Shown here: piece by piece, positions 18,034 to 26,575 of the stretch
Layout: each line of letters opens with the position of its first letter
Position numbering within the stretch: position 1 is the first letter of the stretch
NCBI RefSeq assembly: GCF_030160715.1
Contig: NZ_BSOW01000039.1
Span: 1 to 64,000, forward strand
DNA from: Bradyrhizobium iriomotense
GTDB taxonomy: Bacteria > Pseudomonadota > Alphaproteobacteria > Rhizobiales > Xanthobacteraceae
Direction: 5' to 3'
DNA length: 64,000 nucleotides
Made by a program: the position numbers and the translations under genes
Notes under the pieces: generated by a model
Databases searched by the model: none
Told to the model about the DNA's origin: nothing
Seen by the model: only the letters and a program-made list of their open reading frames with translations

Positions 18034-19419
18034 TTATGATATCGACTCGCGGTAGATGAGTTCACGGCCTTTGCTGGTCGCCTGATAATACTCGGCTTGG
18101 CATAGCTCGGGCTGTAGGCTCAGGACCGCATAACCGTGATTGTAGACACCTCCCCGCGTGGCAAGGTGAGACTGATCGATTAAGGATGGAGCGTTATCGA
18201 GATCGGAAAGCGGCTTATAGATTTCGTCAATGACGGACACGGGTACGGCGCCGTGCCCCACACACCGGCCGCGCTTCAACCCGGTGAACGGCTCGTAAAT
18301 ACTGAGGGTATGCTCATGGCCCCAGAACCAGGCGGCTACCTGCTTAGTCTCGGTCATTTTCTGAAAGGCCTTCAGCAGCGAAGGATTCACAGCCGATCGC
18401 GTACCTTCGGGGTTCGCTGGACCGATCGGCGAAAATGCCGAAAACAGCTGGTGATGCGAGAGCAGAATGGTTCGGCCGTCGAACTCTCTGATGCGGTCGC
18501 AATGCCACGCCAGTTCGTCGTCTTCAAGGTAGGTGACTGCGCCGGCGACAGTGACCGGATTGTCATCGTGCAGTCCGGTATCCATCGCCAAGAACTGCCA
18601 TTTCTCATCAGCTGATCGCAGGCAAAAGAAGCTCGCCGGTTGCGTCATGGGCGCAGGGTTGAGCTCCCCGATCAGGCCATAAAAGCCCACGCCCCCACAG
18701 TACATGTCGTGGTTGCCCGACAGCGAATACACGGGGAGCTGTTTGTCTTTGCGCAAGATGGCATTCACTGGGTCCAGAAAGTTGGTTTGGCACTCCGCAG
18801 GTGTCCCGGAGTAATAAATATCGCCGAGATGGACCACAACGTCCGGCTTTTCGTCGGCGATGCACTGCAAGATTTCGATCGCGGGCGGCGCCCCGGTGCC
18901 CCAATCGCCCATCAGAGCGACCCGGGCGTTAGCCTTGATCTCGATTGTCTTCGGCCCGACGGTGGCGGCGCGCATGTACGGAATCGCCTTGCGCTTGCCG
19001 TTTTCGAAATAGCCCCGGTATTCTTCCAACGTCGTGATCCATGCGGGATCGCAGGTCCCGGCCTTGAACTCGTTTTTCAACTGCTCGATGGCCTGCTCGT
19101 CGCGTGACGTTTGAGCTTTTAAGTAACGCCACCCCCATTCCGCGCAGACTTGAGCAATGCCCGCCTTGGATAGCTCTCGTGCGGCGGGCGCTGCTTGAGA
19201 ACGGGGCTCAACTGCGCCGATGGAGCGATTGTACTCGCGCTGTGCGATGTCGGCTGCAATGTCCGGGAGGGTGCTCAGCATAGATCGCTGCAACCCGGCA
19301 CGGCTCATTGGGTTGGCTGTTTTCGTACTATCGATTTTCTTGGCAACTTCGGTGACGGCAGATTGGTAGAGAGAAAGTAGCGGATCACGAAACGTTTTGA
19401 ACGATTCAGACATCACCAT
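18034..19419 (-). CDS. Calcineurin-like metallophosphoesterase
   Basis: The 461-residue protein contains all core motifs of the family: ALMGDWGTG (about residue 168), VVHLGDIYYSG (near 195), SLSGNHDMY (near 235), ILLSHHQLF (near 318) and WFWGHEHTL (near 365). The N-terminal 160 residues are helical and unassigned. It is the last gene of a tight leftward unit: TIR, TIR, caspase, small RyR-like protein, phosphoesterase. Its ATG overlaps the end of the small gene, so translation is coupled. It could hydrolyse the nucleotide signal of the TIR-caspase system or cut nucleic acid; both are inference. Confidence 0.85.
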   Translation of the reverse strand: MVMSESFKTFRDPLLSLYQSAVTEVAKKIDSTKTANPMSRAGLQRSMLSTLPDIAADIAQREYNRSIGAVEPRSQAAPAARELSKAGIAQVCAEWGWRYLKAQTSRDEQAIEQLKNEFKAGTCDPAWITTLEEYRGYFENGKRKAIPYMRAATVGPKTIEIKANARVALMGDWGTGAPPAIEILQCIADEKPDVVVHLGDIYYSGTPAECQTNFLDPVNAILRKDKQLPVYSLSGNHDMYCGGVGFYGLIGELNPAPMTQPASFFCLRSADEKWQFLAMDTGLHDDNPVTVAGAVTYLEDDELAWHCDRIREFDGRTILLSHHQLFSAFSPIGPANPEGTRSAVNPSLLKAFQKMTETKQVAAWFWGHEHTLSIYEPFTGLKRGRCVGHGAVPVSVIDEIYKPLSDLDNAPSLIDQSHLATRGGVYNHGYAVLSLQPELCQAEYYQATSKGRELIYRESIS

Positions 19420-19711
19420 CGCTTTCCTTACAGGCCTGACTTAGCCAGCGCTCAAGAATTGGTAGGTATTTCTTTACTTGGTCCCGGTCGCTGTTCTTTT
19501 CTTCGTCCGTCAAGTCCGCGTAAAAGGTATTGAACTGACGCTCCCAGCGCGAGACCAGGTCTGCCGGTAAGACAAGTGATCCGTCGGGCTGCCGGCGGCC
19601 TTTCTCATGCACGTATTTCTGCCAGTGAGCCCAACGTTGATGCTCAAGCGCGGCAAGTTCTTCCAGCAATGAAGCGAAGGATTCATGGAGTTGCGTTTTG
19701 GACATCCTCAC
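19406..19711 (-). CDS. Small RyR-like protein
   Basis: The 101-residue protein reads LAALEHQRWAHWQKYVHEKG, then LPADLVSRWERQFNTFYADL and DEEKNSDRDQVKKYLPIL. The pattern of H-x-x-W, a second Trp and EKxxDR resembles small bacterial RyR-domain-like proteins. RyR domains have been proposed to bind nucleotide ligands in bacterial immune systems. It starts 11 bases after the caspase stop, at GTG, with ATG at 19705 as alternative, and overlaps the phosphoesterase gene. The family link is moderate and from recall. Confidence 0.5.
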   Translation of the reverse strand: MRMSKTQLHESFASLLEELAALEHQRWAHWQKYVHEKGRRQPDGSLVLPADLVSRWERQFNTFYADLTDEEKNSDRDQVKKYLPILERWLSQACKESDGDV

Positions 19712-19721
19712 CTCGCATGCG

Positions 19722-20717
19722 TTAGATCAGATTGTCCGCCACCAACCGCCGATAGTGCTCTCCCAAGACTGTCAGCTCGCATGACTTGCTCTCCATTGCC
19801 GCATGCCACATATGAGGAGCACCGACAGGGCGAACCAAGTTTACTCTCACATAGTTCTGCAGCACCTTGAAAATGGCATTCTTGGCAGGGTCAGGCGGCG
19901 GAATGCTCGGGTCTTCCCGTTGTTCCTGCGACCTTTCGGGCTCATACGACGGGTCAAGTGGGAAGTTATATCCGGGTTGCGGAAACAGCGTGGCCAGCTG
20001 CAGAAGCTCTTCGAGAGCAATCGGCGGCGCAGCTTTGCGCAAGGAGACGAACGACTTGACGTTCGTCTTGAAGACCGGCCTCTGCCCTCCCCAAGGCCCC
20101 AGCGATTGATCGATATGCGCGTATACACTGCCGGGGGTTACATCGCCCACCAGATTAGCGGCGGCACCGTTTAGGGCATCGACCAGCAGGTTTGTAAAGA
20201 CACCCGGCGCTCCATTGCCTCCTTCATAAGAATATTGGTTTTCAGTTGATGCGGTCAGGAGGGTCATGCCTGGCCCGATCTCCGCGAGACTGCCTTTCCC
20301 GGGCCGATTGCCCGCAATACCGCCATGGCAACTGTCGAGGACAATGATCTTGTTCGCAGCTTTCGATTCCTTGGCGAAAGTCATCACGTCGTTGAGCGCC
20401 AAGCCGTCATCGCCATCCTGACAATCACTGGCACAAAGAAACCCACCGGTTGCATCGACATAGCCATGGCCAGCGAAGTACAGAAGGGCGATCTCGGGAT
20501 CGTCCTTGAACAGCGCTTCAATGGAGTCGCGCAGCACGCGGCGAGTAACAGCATTGCTGACACCGGTGGCGGTCAGCACCTTGGGCGTGGTAAAGTTCGT
20601 TGTACCGTCAGCATTTCGACGAAGGACACTCGCCACGGCTTCCGCGTCATTGACGCAACCGCTCAGCGGCTTGAGGTCATGGAAATAGTCAAGACCGACG
20701 ATCAGAGCTTTCCGCAT
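19722..20717 (-). CDS. Caspase-like protease (C14 family), TIR-linked effector
   Basis: The 331-residue protein opens MRKALIVGLDYFHDLKPLSG, as caspase-fold proteins do. The catalytic dyad is visible: His in LLYFAGHGYVD (near residue 85) and Cys in IIVLDSCHGG (near 130). A C-terminal domain of about 90 residues (FPLDPSYEPE, AIFKVLQNYVRVNLVRP, LTVLGEHYRRLV) recurs in the second copy at 23531-24498. It starts 7 bases after the end of the TIR gene 20725-21092. In type IV Thoeris a TIR protein makes a cyclic ADP-ribose isomer that activates a caspase-like protease; this pair fits that arrangement. The caspase itself is intact. Confidence 0.85.
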   Translation of the reverse strand: MRKALIVGLDYFHDLKPLSGCVNDAEAVASVLRRNADGTTNFTTPKVLTATGVSNAVTRRVLRDSIEALFKDDPEIALLYFAGHGYVDATGGFLCASDCQDGDDGLALNDVMTFAKESKAANKIIVLDSCHGGIAGNRPGKGSLAEIGPGMTLLTASTENQYSYEGGNGAPGVFTNLLVDALNGAAANLVGDVTPGSVYAHIDQSLGPWGGQRPVFKTNVKSFVSLRKAAPPIALEELLQLATLFPQPGYNFPLDPSYEPERSQEQREDPSIPPPDPAKNAIFKVLQNYVRVNLVRPVGAPHMWHAAMESKSCELTVLGEHYRRLVADNLI

Positions 20718-20724
20718 GTCTCAA

Positions 20725-21092
20725 TTACAGCGAGTCAATGAAATTGCTGATGTTGGCATCGCTCCAGGTGTAGGTCGTCACACCCTGGATTTCAGTGCGG
20801 TCATTGCTGTAAGCCCAAATTCCGCGAATCTTCTTGCCCTCCTCCTTCGCGCAGGCAATTTCCCATGGCCAGAGGACGTGGTGGAATTCTTGCTCACAAG
20901 AACAATGACGCCGTCGGACCGGCGAATGCGCGTCCGAACCTTGTCTTTCCAGCCGCTGTCGTAGGCCTCCTTCACCGACATGTCGATGAATTCGTAAGGG
21001 GCGCGAGAATGCAGCGATTGCCCTTTCAGGAAATCGCGCTGCGTCTCATCCTCAATCGCAAAAGCAACAAAAACAACTTTCGGCGTAGCCAT
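20725..21092 (-). pseudogene. TIR-like (MTH538/ThsB type) protein, frameshifted
   Basis: After AAGGAGACAGT the ATG at 21092 opens MATPKVVFVAFAIEDETQRD, with YEFIDMSVKEAYDSGWKDKV and GVIVLVSKNSTTSSG. Near 20861-20870 the frame breaks. Restoring one base gives WEIACAKEEGKKIRGIW, NDRTEIQG and a final ANISNFIDSL ending at TAA 20725-20727. The lost part holds the likely catalytic Glu (WEI). The intact relative is 23148-23534, which aligns along its whole length. As it stands the protein would lack the last third and is probably inactive unless the break is a sequencing error. Confidence 0.85.
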
Positions 21093-21118
21093 ACTGTCTC
21101 CTTACCAAGCGTGGTTCG

Positions 21119-21601
21119 CTAAGGCTGCCCGAGCGAAGCCTTCAATGAAGTATGAAACGATCGGAAGCCATGTGCGCGGGCTGTGGTTCGGTAGCCCTTT
21201 TGGACGCGGTCTTCGACCAGCAACTCCGCGCGCTTTGATTCTTTGATGTACTTGTCGAGGTCAGCCTGGGTGCGCAGGTAAGGCCACTTCACCAGGAATT
21301 CTGGCACACTGGCGTTGCCGGAAATGAACGAAGCAAGGAATCGCTCCTTCTCCGTAGCGACCCCGATCTCCCACGGCACCCACCAGGAAGCTTGAGTTTG
21401 CGCGCTGATGACCGCCAGCAGCTGCGTGCACTTGTCCATCTGGTCGCGGATGTAGTCGGCGAGGTCCGGGCCACTTTTTGCAAGCTGCGCGTCGATGACG
21501 TCGAGATAAACCGACAGGCCATTGACCGTAAGATGCCTCGCAATGGCGGCAGCCTGCTCGGCATCCTCTTTCTTGTGTGAGATAAAGACCTTTATAGGCA
21601 T
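21119..21601 (-). CDS. TIR-domain protein
   Basis: I placed the start at the ATG 21601 (MPIKVFISHKKEDAEQAAAI), which has GGAGGGAAATT directly upstream; the open frame extends further but without support. The domain has the box-1 type opening VFISHKKED, GLSVYLDVID, and WWVPWEIGVATEKE with the candidate catalytic Glu. A C-terminal extension (QADLDKYIKESKRAELLVED) follows. It is 160 residues long and complete. It leads the leftward five-gene unit, 26 bases ahead of the second TIR gene. It may sense a different trigger or supply the NAD-derived signal if the broken TIR cannot. Confidence 0.85.
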   Translation of the reverse strand: MPIKVFISHKKEDAEQAAAIARHLTVNGLSVYLDVIDAQLAKSGPDLADYIRDQMDKCTQLLAVISAQTQASWWVPWEIGVATEKERFLASFISGNASVPEFLVKWPYLRTQADLDKYIKESKRAELLVEDRVQKGYRTTARAHGFRSFHTSLKASLGQP

Positions 21602-21731
21602 AATTTCCCTCCTGCCCGAGGGAACATTTACAGAACATAGACTGAGGGCGCAACTCCTGCTTGCGGGAATACGCTCAATTTTCCACAAAGTAGTGGAAGG
21701 AGTTCCCAGATTAAGGATCTTCTGCTCGCTG

Positions 21732-21820
21732 AAGCGGCAATAAAAGCGGCAAAATATTCCGCTACGTATTCGCTTAATCTATGTTTTTGCTGTAGTATTT
21801 GGCGGCAAAGAAAGCGGCAA
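21732..21820. promoter_or_regulatory. Divergent promoter region with repeated AAGCGGCAA
   Basis: AAGCGGCAA occurs at 21732-21740, 21744-21752 and 21812-21820, and GCGGCAA at 21802-21808. The copies lie between the TIR-led leftward unit (start 21601) and the Fic gene (start 21826), so they may be operator sites. The last two copies could instead be coding if Fic starts at the TTG 21799. Confidence 0.4.
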
Positions 21821-21825
21821 AACAA

Positions 21826-22995
21826 ATGGACGTATCAGCAATGGAACCGCTCCTGCCTGACGATCGGCAGGAACTTGAAGACTTGGCGACGGATCTAGTG
21901 GCCAAAGCCAATACCCTAGCCGGCCGCCTGCATCCCGTCATGCGTGCGTCGGTGGGCGATTTGGTGCGATCGATGAACTGTTACTACTCGAACCTGATCG
22001 AAGGCCACAACACTCTGCCCATCGATATCGACCGGGCGCTCAACGACGACCTGGCGAAGGAACCCGAGCGCCGCAATCTTCAGCTCGAGGCGCGCGCCCA
22101 CATCGAAGTGCAGCGCATGATCGACCGTGGTGAAGCGCCTTCGCCGGTCGTGTCCGCGGACTTCATTATCTGGACCCACAAAAACTTCTGTGGACGCCTG
22201 CCCGAAGAATTGCTGGTCGTCGAGCACCCCACGACCAAAGACAGCATCAAACTCGTGCCTGGTGAACTTCGAAAGGAGCATGTGCGGGTGGGCCGGCACA
22301 TTCCGGCCGATCCGGCAGACCTTCCGGCGTTTCTGAAGCGCTTCGCTGAAGCCTACTCTTCCCCTCACCTCTCAAGGCTGCGGAAAATCATCGGCGTCGC
22401 TGCCTCGCATCATCGGCTGGCCTGGATTCACCCCTTTCTCGATGGCAACGGCCGCGTAACGCGGCTGTACTCGCATGCGCTGCTGCGGGAGCTGGACGTC
22501 GGGTCCGAGCTTTGGGCCGTCTCACGCGGACTTGCGCGGCGCGTTGCGGATTACAAGGCTCACCTGCAGGCTGGTGACGAGCCGCGCCGCGGCGATCTCG
22601 ATGGCCGAGGCAACCTTACGATGGCCGGCCTTATTGATTTCTGCAAATTCTTCCTGACCACCTGCGTCGATCAGGTCGACTTCATGGCCGGGCTTTTGGA
22701 GCCGGAAGAACTGCTGAGGCGGATGGAGATCTGGACCGAGGAGGAGATACGCGCAAAGCGCCTTCCAAAGGGCTCATGGCCTTTGCTGCGCGAAGCGGTC
22801 ATGGCGGGCGAATATGCCAGAGGCGCTGCGCCCGGCCTGACCGGCTATGAAGAACGCCAGGCGCGGACAGTGCTCAACTCCCTCATTGAAAAGGGCTACC
22901 TCGCCTCGTCCACCACGCGCTCGCCGGTAAAGCTCGGATTTCCAACCGCAGTCGTCGATCGGTGGTTTCCAAGACTGTATCAGCCAGCGGCGTAA
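21826..22995 (+). CDS. Fic-family AMPylator-type protein
   Basis: The catalytic Fic motif HPFLDGNGRVTR is complete (about residue 210), with the upstream flap and helix. The N-terminal helix contains SNLIEG (about residue 50), matching the inhibitory (S/T)xxxE(G/N) motif of self-inhibited class II Fic proteins. A winged-helix-like C-terminus follows (RTVLNSLIEKGYLASST). It probably transfers AMP or another nucleotide part to a target protein and may be kept inactive until triggered. The start is uncertain: ATG 21826 is preferred, TTG 21799 is possible. It sits between two TIR-caspase units and precedes the second by 153 bases. Confidence 0.85.
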   Translation: MDVSAMEPLLPDDRQELEDLATDLVAKANTLAGRLHPVMRASVGDLVRSMNCYYSNLIEGHNTLPIDIDRALNDDLAKEPERRNLQLEARAHIEVQRMIDRGEAPSPVVSADFIIWTHKNFCGRLPEELLVVEHPTTKDSIKLVPGELRKEHVRVGRHIPADPADLPAFLKRFAEAYSSPHLSRLRKIIGVAASHHRLAWIHPFLDGNGRVTRLYSHALLRELDVGSELWAVSRGLARRVADYKAHLQAGDEPRRGDLDGRGNLTMAGLIDFCKFFLTTCVDQVDFMAGLLEPEELLRRMEIWTEEEIRAKRLPKGSWPLLREAVMAGEYARGAAPGLTGYEERQARTVLNSLIEKGYLASSTTRSPVKLGFPTAVVDRWFPRLYQPAA

Positions 22996-23147
22996 AGCCG
23001 TGAGCGCCAGCTCCCGCAGATTTCCGATCCTGGAGGGTTGGTTGCCACAAGGTTGTGTGTGTAGCGCCGTATTCCAGCAAGACCCCTCTTGCAATTTGAC
23101 GTCACTGTTGGCTTTCTCCACAATCATTGCGAGAGGAGATTCTGATT

Positions 23148-23534
23148 ATGGCGACGAAGAACAGGATATTTATTGCGTTTGCGGTCGAGGACAAATGGGC
23201 TCGCGACTATCTGGTGGGCCAAGCTAAAAACGAGAAAAGCCCATTTGAATTCGTCGACATGTCCGTGAAGGAGCCGTGGGACGAACAATGGAAGACAAAG
23301 TGCCGTACACGGATTAAAGGCTGCGACGGGACCATCGCCCTGGTCAGCAAGAATACCAAGAACGCGGCGGGGCAGCTGTGGGAGATCAAGACCTCGAAGG
23401 AAGAGGGAGTACGCGTGCGTGGCATCTATACCACCACCGATGACCGTCCTACGTCCCTGCCCGCCGAACTCACTGGAATATCGGTCGTCGGCTGGACCTG
23501 GGCAAACATCAAAGCCTTTCTGGATACCCTATGA
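23148..23534 (+). CDS. TIR-like (MTH538/ThsB type) protein
   Basis: The ATG at 23148 follows GAGAGGAG and opens MATKNRIFIAFAVEDKWARD. Further landmarks are FEFVDMSVKEPWDEQWKTK, IALVSKNTKNAAG and QLWEIKTSKEEG, the last with the candidate catalytic Glu. It is 128 residues and intact, the homologue of the broken gene at 20725-21092. Its stop overlaps the caspase start by ATGA, so the pair is translationally coupled. Expected role: on phage infection, use NAD to make a signal that activates the caspase partner (type IV Thoeris model); inferred from family and pairing. Confidence 0.85.
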   Translation: MATKNRIFIAFAVEDKWARDYLVGQAKNEKSPFEFVDMSVKEPWDEQWKTKCRTRIKGCDGTIALVSKNTKNAAGQLWEIKTSKEEGVRVRGIYTTTDDRPTSLPAELTGISVVGWTWANIKAFLDTL

Positions 23535-24498
23535 GCAAGCGTGCGCTACTGGTCGGGATCAACCAGTATGATCATGTCTCGTCGCTCGGCGCCTGCGTTG
23601 CAGATGCTAAGGCGATGGATGAACTTATTAGCTTTCATTCCAACCGGTCTCGGAACTTCGATACCCGCCTGATGACGAGCCCGGGCACCAAGCCCGTAAC
23701 CCGGGCTACCCTGAGGACCGCATGGGACGATCTCTTTGGCGGATTCAAAGGCGACGTTCTGTTCTATTTTTCGGGGCACGGCTCGACGACGTCGACGGGA
23801 GCCTACCTCGTTACGCAAGAGGGAACGCCTGGCGATCCTGGACTTGCGATGGATGACCTCGTCAATCTCGCCAACAAGTCGAGTGCCACACCGTCCTGCT
23901 TATCATCGATTGCTGCTTCAGCGGCTCGACCGGCAACCTCAACCCGTTCCAGAGCGGCGGAATGGAAAAAGCCGTTCTGCGCGAGGGAGTGACGATCCTT
24001 GCTGCTTCCCGCTCAGACGAGCTGTCAATGGAAGTTAACGGGCACGGCGTTTTTACGAACTTGGTATTGGGCGCGCTCCGCGGAGGCGCTGCGGATGTCC
24101 GCGGTCGAGTCTCTGCCGCTTCGATCTACGCATACGCAGAGGCCGCGCTTGGAGCTTGGGACCAGCGGCCACTGTACAAATCTCACGCCGCTCATCTTGA
24201 GCCCGTGAGGCTTTGTGACCCCAAGGTCGATGACAAGACGCTGCACGCGCTTGCCACTTATTTTCCGAGCGCGGATCACGAGTTTCAGCTCGATCCAACA
24301 TTCGAGGAAACAAACGTCAAAGCCGCAAAGCCCGAGAATGTGGCGATCTTCAAGACTCTGAAGCAGTACCAAATAGCGGGCCTCGTAAGACCAAAAGTCG
24401 GTACGGATCTGTACTGGAGCGCCGAGCGGTCCGGTTTTGTCTTACTCACCGATCTCGGACAATTCTACCTGCGGCTCGTGCAACTGGGTCGGTTGTAG
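23531..24498 (+). pseudogene. Caspase-like protease, frameshifted before the catalytic Cys
   Basis: The frame from 23531 reads MSKRALLVGINQYDHVSSLG and LFYFSGHGSTT (catalytic His). At 23879-23881 the frame breaks. One added base gives HTVLLIIDCCFSGSTGN with the catalytic Cys, then ILAASRSDELSMEVNGHG, FQLDPTFEETN and a C-terminal domain (AIFKTLKQYQIAGLVRP, LTDLGQFYLRLV) like that of the intact copy at 19722. As read, the product ends after about 150 residues without the Cys. The second half has no good start of its own. Full length after repair would be about 322 residues. Confidence 0.85.
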
Positions 24499-24702
24499 CG
24501 CGCCCGCATCTGAGGGGAATCCAGCAGTCGCATAAGCGCAAATGCGATTTCACGATTCTACGGCGCGATAACCACGCTGGAGTTTTCTTGGCCCAGCCGA
24601 AGCCGTCAAATCGTTACACCAGGCCGGACGGGTCAAGGTCGCGGAGCGCCACAAGCTTGGCCTCGACGCGGCTAGAGATGCGACCGCTCATTCAACGTCT
24701 CC

Positions 24703-25611
24703 TCATACGGGCCGCACATGCTGGACCGTTAGCGCCTCGTGCACCCTTCCGTCTTCCCAGCTCATCGTCAACCAGTTGGTCGAGGTCGGGTACGAAATGG
24801 CGATCCTTCCCGGCCGGTACTTCGCCCCTTGCAAGAAGGGGTGCTTGCCAACGTCTCGAGGCTCCAGCAACAACACAAAGCCCAAGCCCAAGATGCTGAG
24901 CGCCAGCGCTTCAATATCCTCTTGAGCGTTTGTGAGCGGTTGCAATTGGAAGCGCGGGTGATTCATCATTGTGTCCCCCGTGTTCATGACGCAATAGAGC
25001 CCGGCACCTTCAGGCCAATGGCACGGGTCATCGAGCATATCCATTATCGCCGGGTTACGAGAGAACGAACCGGAAAGTGGCGTCTGCCCCCTGGCCAGGT
25101 TCTTTGAGACTGCAGCGGCCTTCGCAGTTTTTAGGAGCCATCGCTCAATGTCGTGCCCTGAAACAAGGGCATGCCTCATTCCCCCGTCCCGTTCGAGATA
25201 CGTTTTGAGCGACGCAAAGAAATACTGCGCCGCGTCGTCAAGCGGATGCAGCGCGCTGTTGTGCTTGGTGCATAGGCAATTAGTTCGCAGACTTTGTGGC
25301 GCGAGGATCTTCTCCTCACCCGGCGCTAGCCAGGGAAGACCGGCAATGGAGAACTTGCCGTCTCCCATCAAAACCCCGATTACTGACTCCGAGATGATGT
25401 GTTCGCCCGAGATGGGGCCGACGCACGAGCCCAAGTCTCGCATGTAACACTTGGCGACGCTCGAGGCTTTGGGAAGTGCTTTCAACCCGAGGACAGCTGG
25501 TGGCTTATGCCAGCCCGAGCCATCAAAACAACACGAGCGCGCAGCCCTGCTTGAGCCGCATGGACACGGGCCGTTTAAGACTGCTTGCCTTTTCCGCTTG
25601 GCTTCGCCCAC
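24703..25611 (-). CDS. SEC-C zinc-motif protein with HNH-like centre
   Basis: The 302-residue protein starts at GTG, 6 bases after the upstream gene's stop. Residues 13-30 form a SEC-C zinc motif (PCPCGSSRAARSCC). A second region, GEHIISESVIGVL followed by RTNCLCTKHNSALHPLDDA, has the His and Cys spacing of an HNH-like nuclease. The remainder is mixed and unassigned. SEC-C motifs mark proteins that bind ribosomes or nucleic acid. It forms an operon with the HEPN-like gene directly upstream. A toxin- or defence-type nuclease pair is plausible, but inferred. Confidence 0.65.
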   Translation of the reverse strand: MGEAKRKRQAVLNGPCPCGSSRAARSCCFDGSGWHKPPAVLGLKALPKASSVAKCYMRDLGSCVGPISGEHIISESVIGVLMGDGKFSIAGLPWLAPGEEKILAPQSLRTNCLCTKHNSALHPLDDAAQYFFASLKTYLERDGGMRHALVSGHDIERWLLKTAKAAAVSKNLARGQTPLSGSFSRNPAIMDMLDDPCHWPEGAGLYCVMNTGDTMMNHPRFQLQPLTNAQEDIEALALSILGLGFVLLLEPRDVGKHPFLQGAKYRPGRIAISYPTSTNWLTMSWEDGRVHEALTVQHVRPV

Positions 25612-25617
25612 GCTGGT

Positions 25618-26295
25618 TTAGGATCCCACTCGACTGTTGTATACCGCAATCCACGCCTCATGCTCAGCCTTCAGGTTCGCAACGAGAGCGTTCACCGTCG
25701 CGTCGTTTACGGCCTGCGGCTTGCCGTGACTGAAGTCATTTCGACGTCGATGGACGTCTTCCAACAAATCGGCAACTTCCGCAAAGCCATGAGCACGAAG
25801 ATCCTCGAAATAATTGATCCCGTAGAAGATCTTGTACAACCCGTACAGGCGGTGTCCGATTCCGTTATAGCGCCGGAGCGCATCGTCCAAGACCCGCGGC
25901 GGAAGCTTCCGCATCGCTGAACGGTGAAGTCGTTCGATGCGCGTTTCAAAGTAGCTCCAAAAAAGGAGCAATAAGGCCGCACGTGCGGATGGTCTTTCCG
26001 CGTCAGGAAAATGAGATAACCCCTGAAACTCCGCGGCTGGCCGTTGCCACTCGCGCTGAAGCATCTGCAAATAGATGTAGTCCTCGAAGCGACCTTCCGC
26101 GCCCATAAACACCGGGTTGATAACGAATTCACGACCGTCGAGGGTCAATCTTTCGGGCGACAGATCATACGGTTCGGCATTGCAGGCCGAGCAAGGCGCA
26201 TCAATCTTACGAATACCGGGGCAACTTCCACTACACACAACGTATCCTGACCAAAGCCCCGTCCAAGCGTTTCCTGCTAACCCCTCGTACCACAT
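25618..26295 (-). CDS. HEPN-like protein with N-terminal Cys cluster
   Basis: I chose the ATG 26295 because GGGGAG lies 6 bases upstream; an ATG at 26331 is possible but overlaps no ribosome site. The N-terminus carries CSGSCPGIRKIDAPCSAC, a likely zinc knuckle. Near residue 192 the sequence RRRNDFSHG gives the R-N-x3-H motif of HEPN RNase-type domains, within a helical context (DALRRYNGIGHRLYGLY). 225 residues. It is followed by the SEC-C/HNH gene with 6 bases between, and preceded by the WGR gene. Likely a nucleic-acid-acting toxin or defence component; function inferred. Confidence 0.6.
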   Translation of the reverse strand: MWYEGLAGNAWTGLWSGYVVCSGSCPGIRKIDAPCSACNAEPYDLSPERLTLDGREFVINPVFMGAEGRFEDYIYLQMLQREWQRPAAEFQGLSHFPDAERPSARAALLLLFWSYFETRIERLHRSAMRKLPPRVLDDALRRYNGIGHRLYGLYKIFYGINYFEDLRAHGFAEVADLLEDVHRRRNDFSHGKPQAVNDATVNALVANLKAEHEAWIAVYNSRVGS

Positions 26296-26350
26296 GAGAT
26301 GCTCCCCAGAATCGGTCCTCTCAGCCTCCATTTTGCACCCGACTTTCGCT

Positions 26351-26575
26351 TCAGCGATACCCTCTCTTGAGCTTCTTCGTCCAGTTGGAGGCCATAGCGA
26401 TGTCGGCAGCACCCCGACTCCGATAAGTTTCGATGCGAACCGTGCCAGCGCGGCCGATACGCCCCCATTCCCTGACCAGCGAGCATTCGCCGAACAGCGT
26501 CGGCTGGACATCCAGTTTGTAGAATCGCGCCATATTGCGGTGGTTGTCGATGCGGGTAAGTATGATCGCGGTCAT
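26351..26575 (-). CDS. WGR-domain protein
   Basis: The 74-residue protein is almost entirely a WGR domain: MARFYKLDVQPTLFGECSLV, REWGRIGRAGTVRIETYRS and NWTKKLKRGYR. WGR domains bind nucleic acids, for example in PARPs. The motif itself (W-G-R) is intact. Its ATG overlaps the stop of the resolvase gene (ATGA). A degraded second copy of the same resolvase-WGR pair lies at 11928-12504, which suggests a small mobile or duplicated unit. Confidence 0.85.
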   Translation of the reverse strand: MTAIILTRIDNHRNMARFYKLDVQPTLFGECSLVREWGRIGRAGTVRIETYRSRGAADIAMASNWTKKLKRGYR

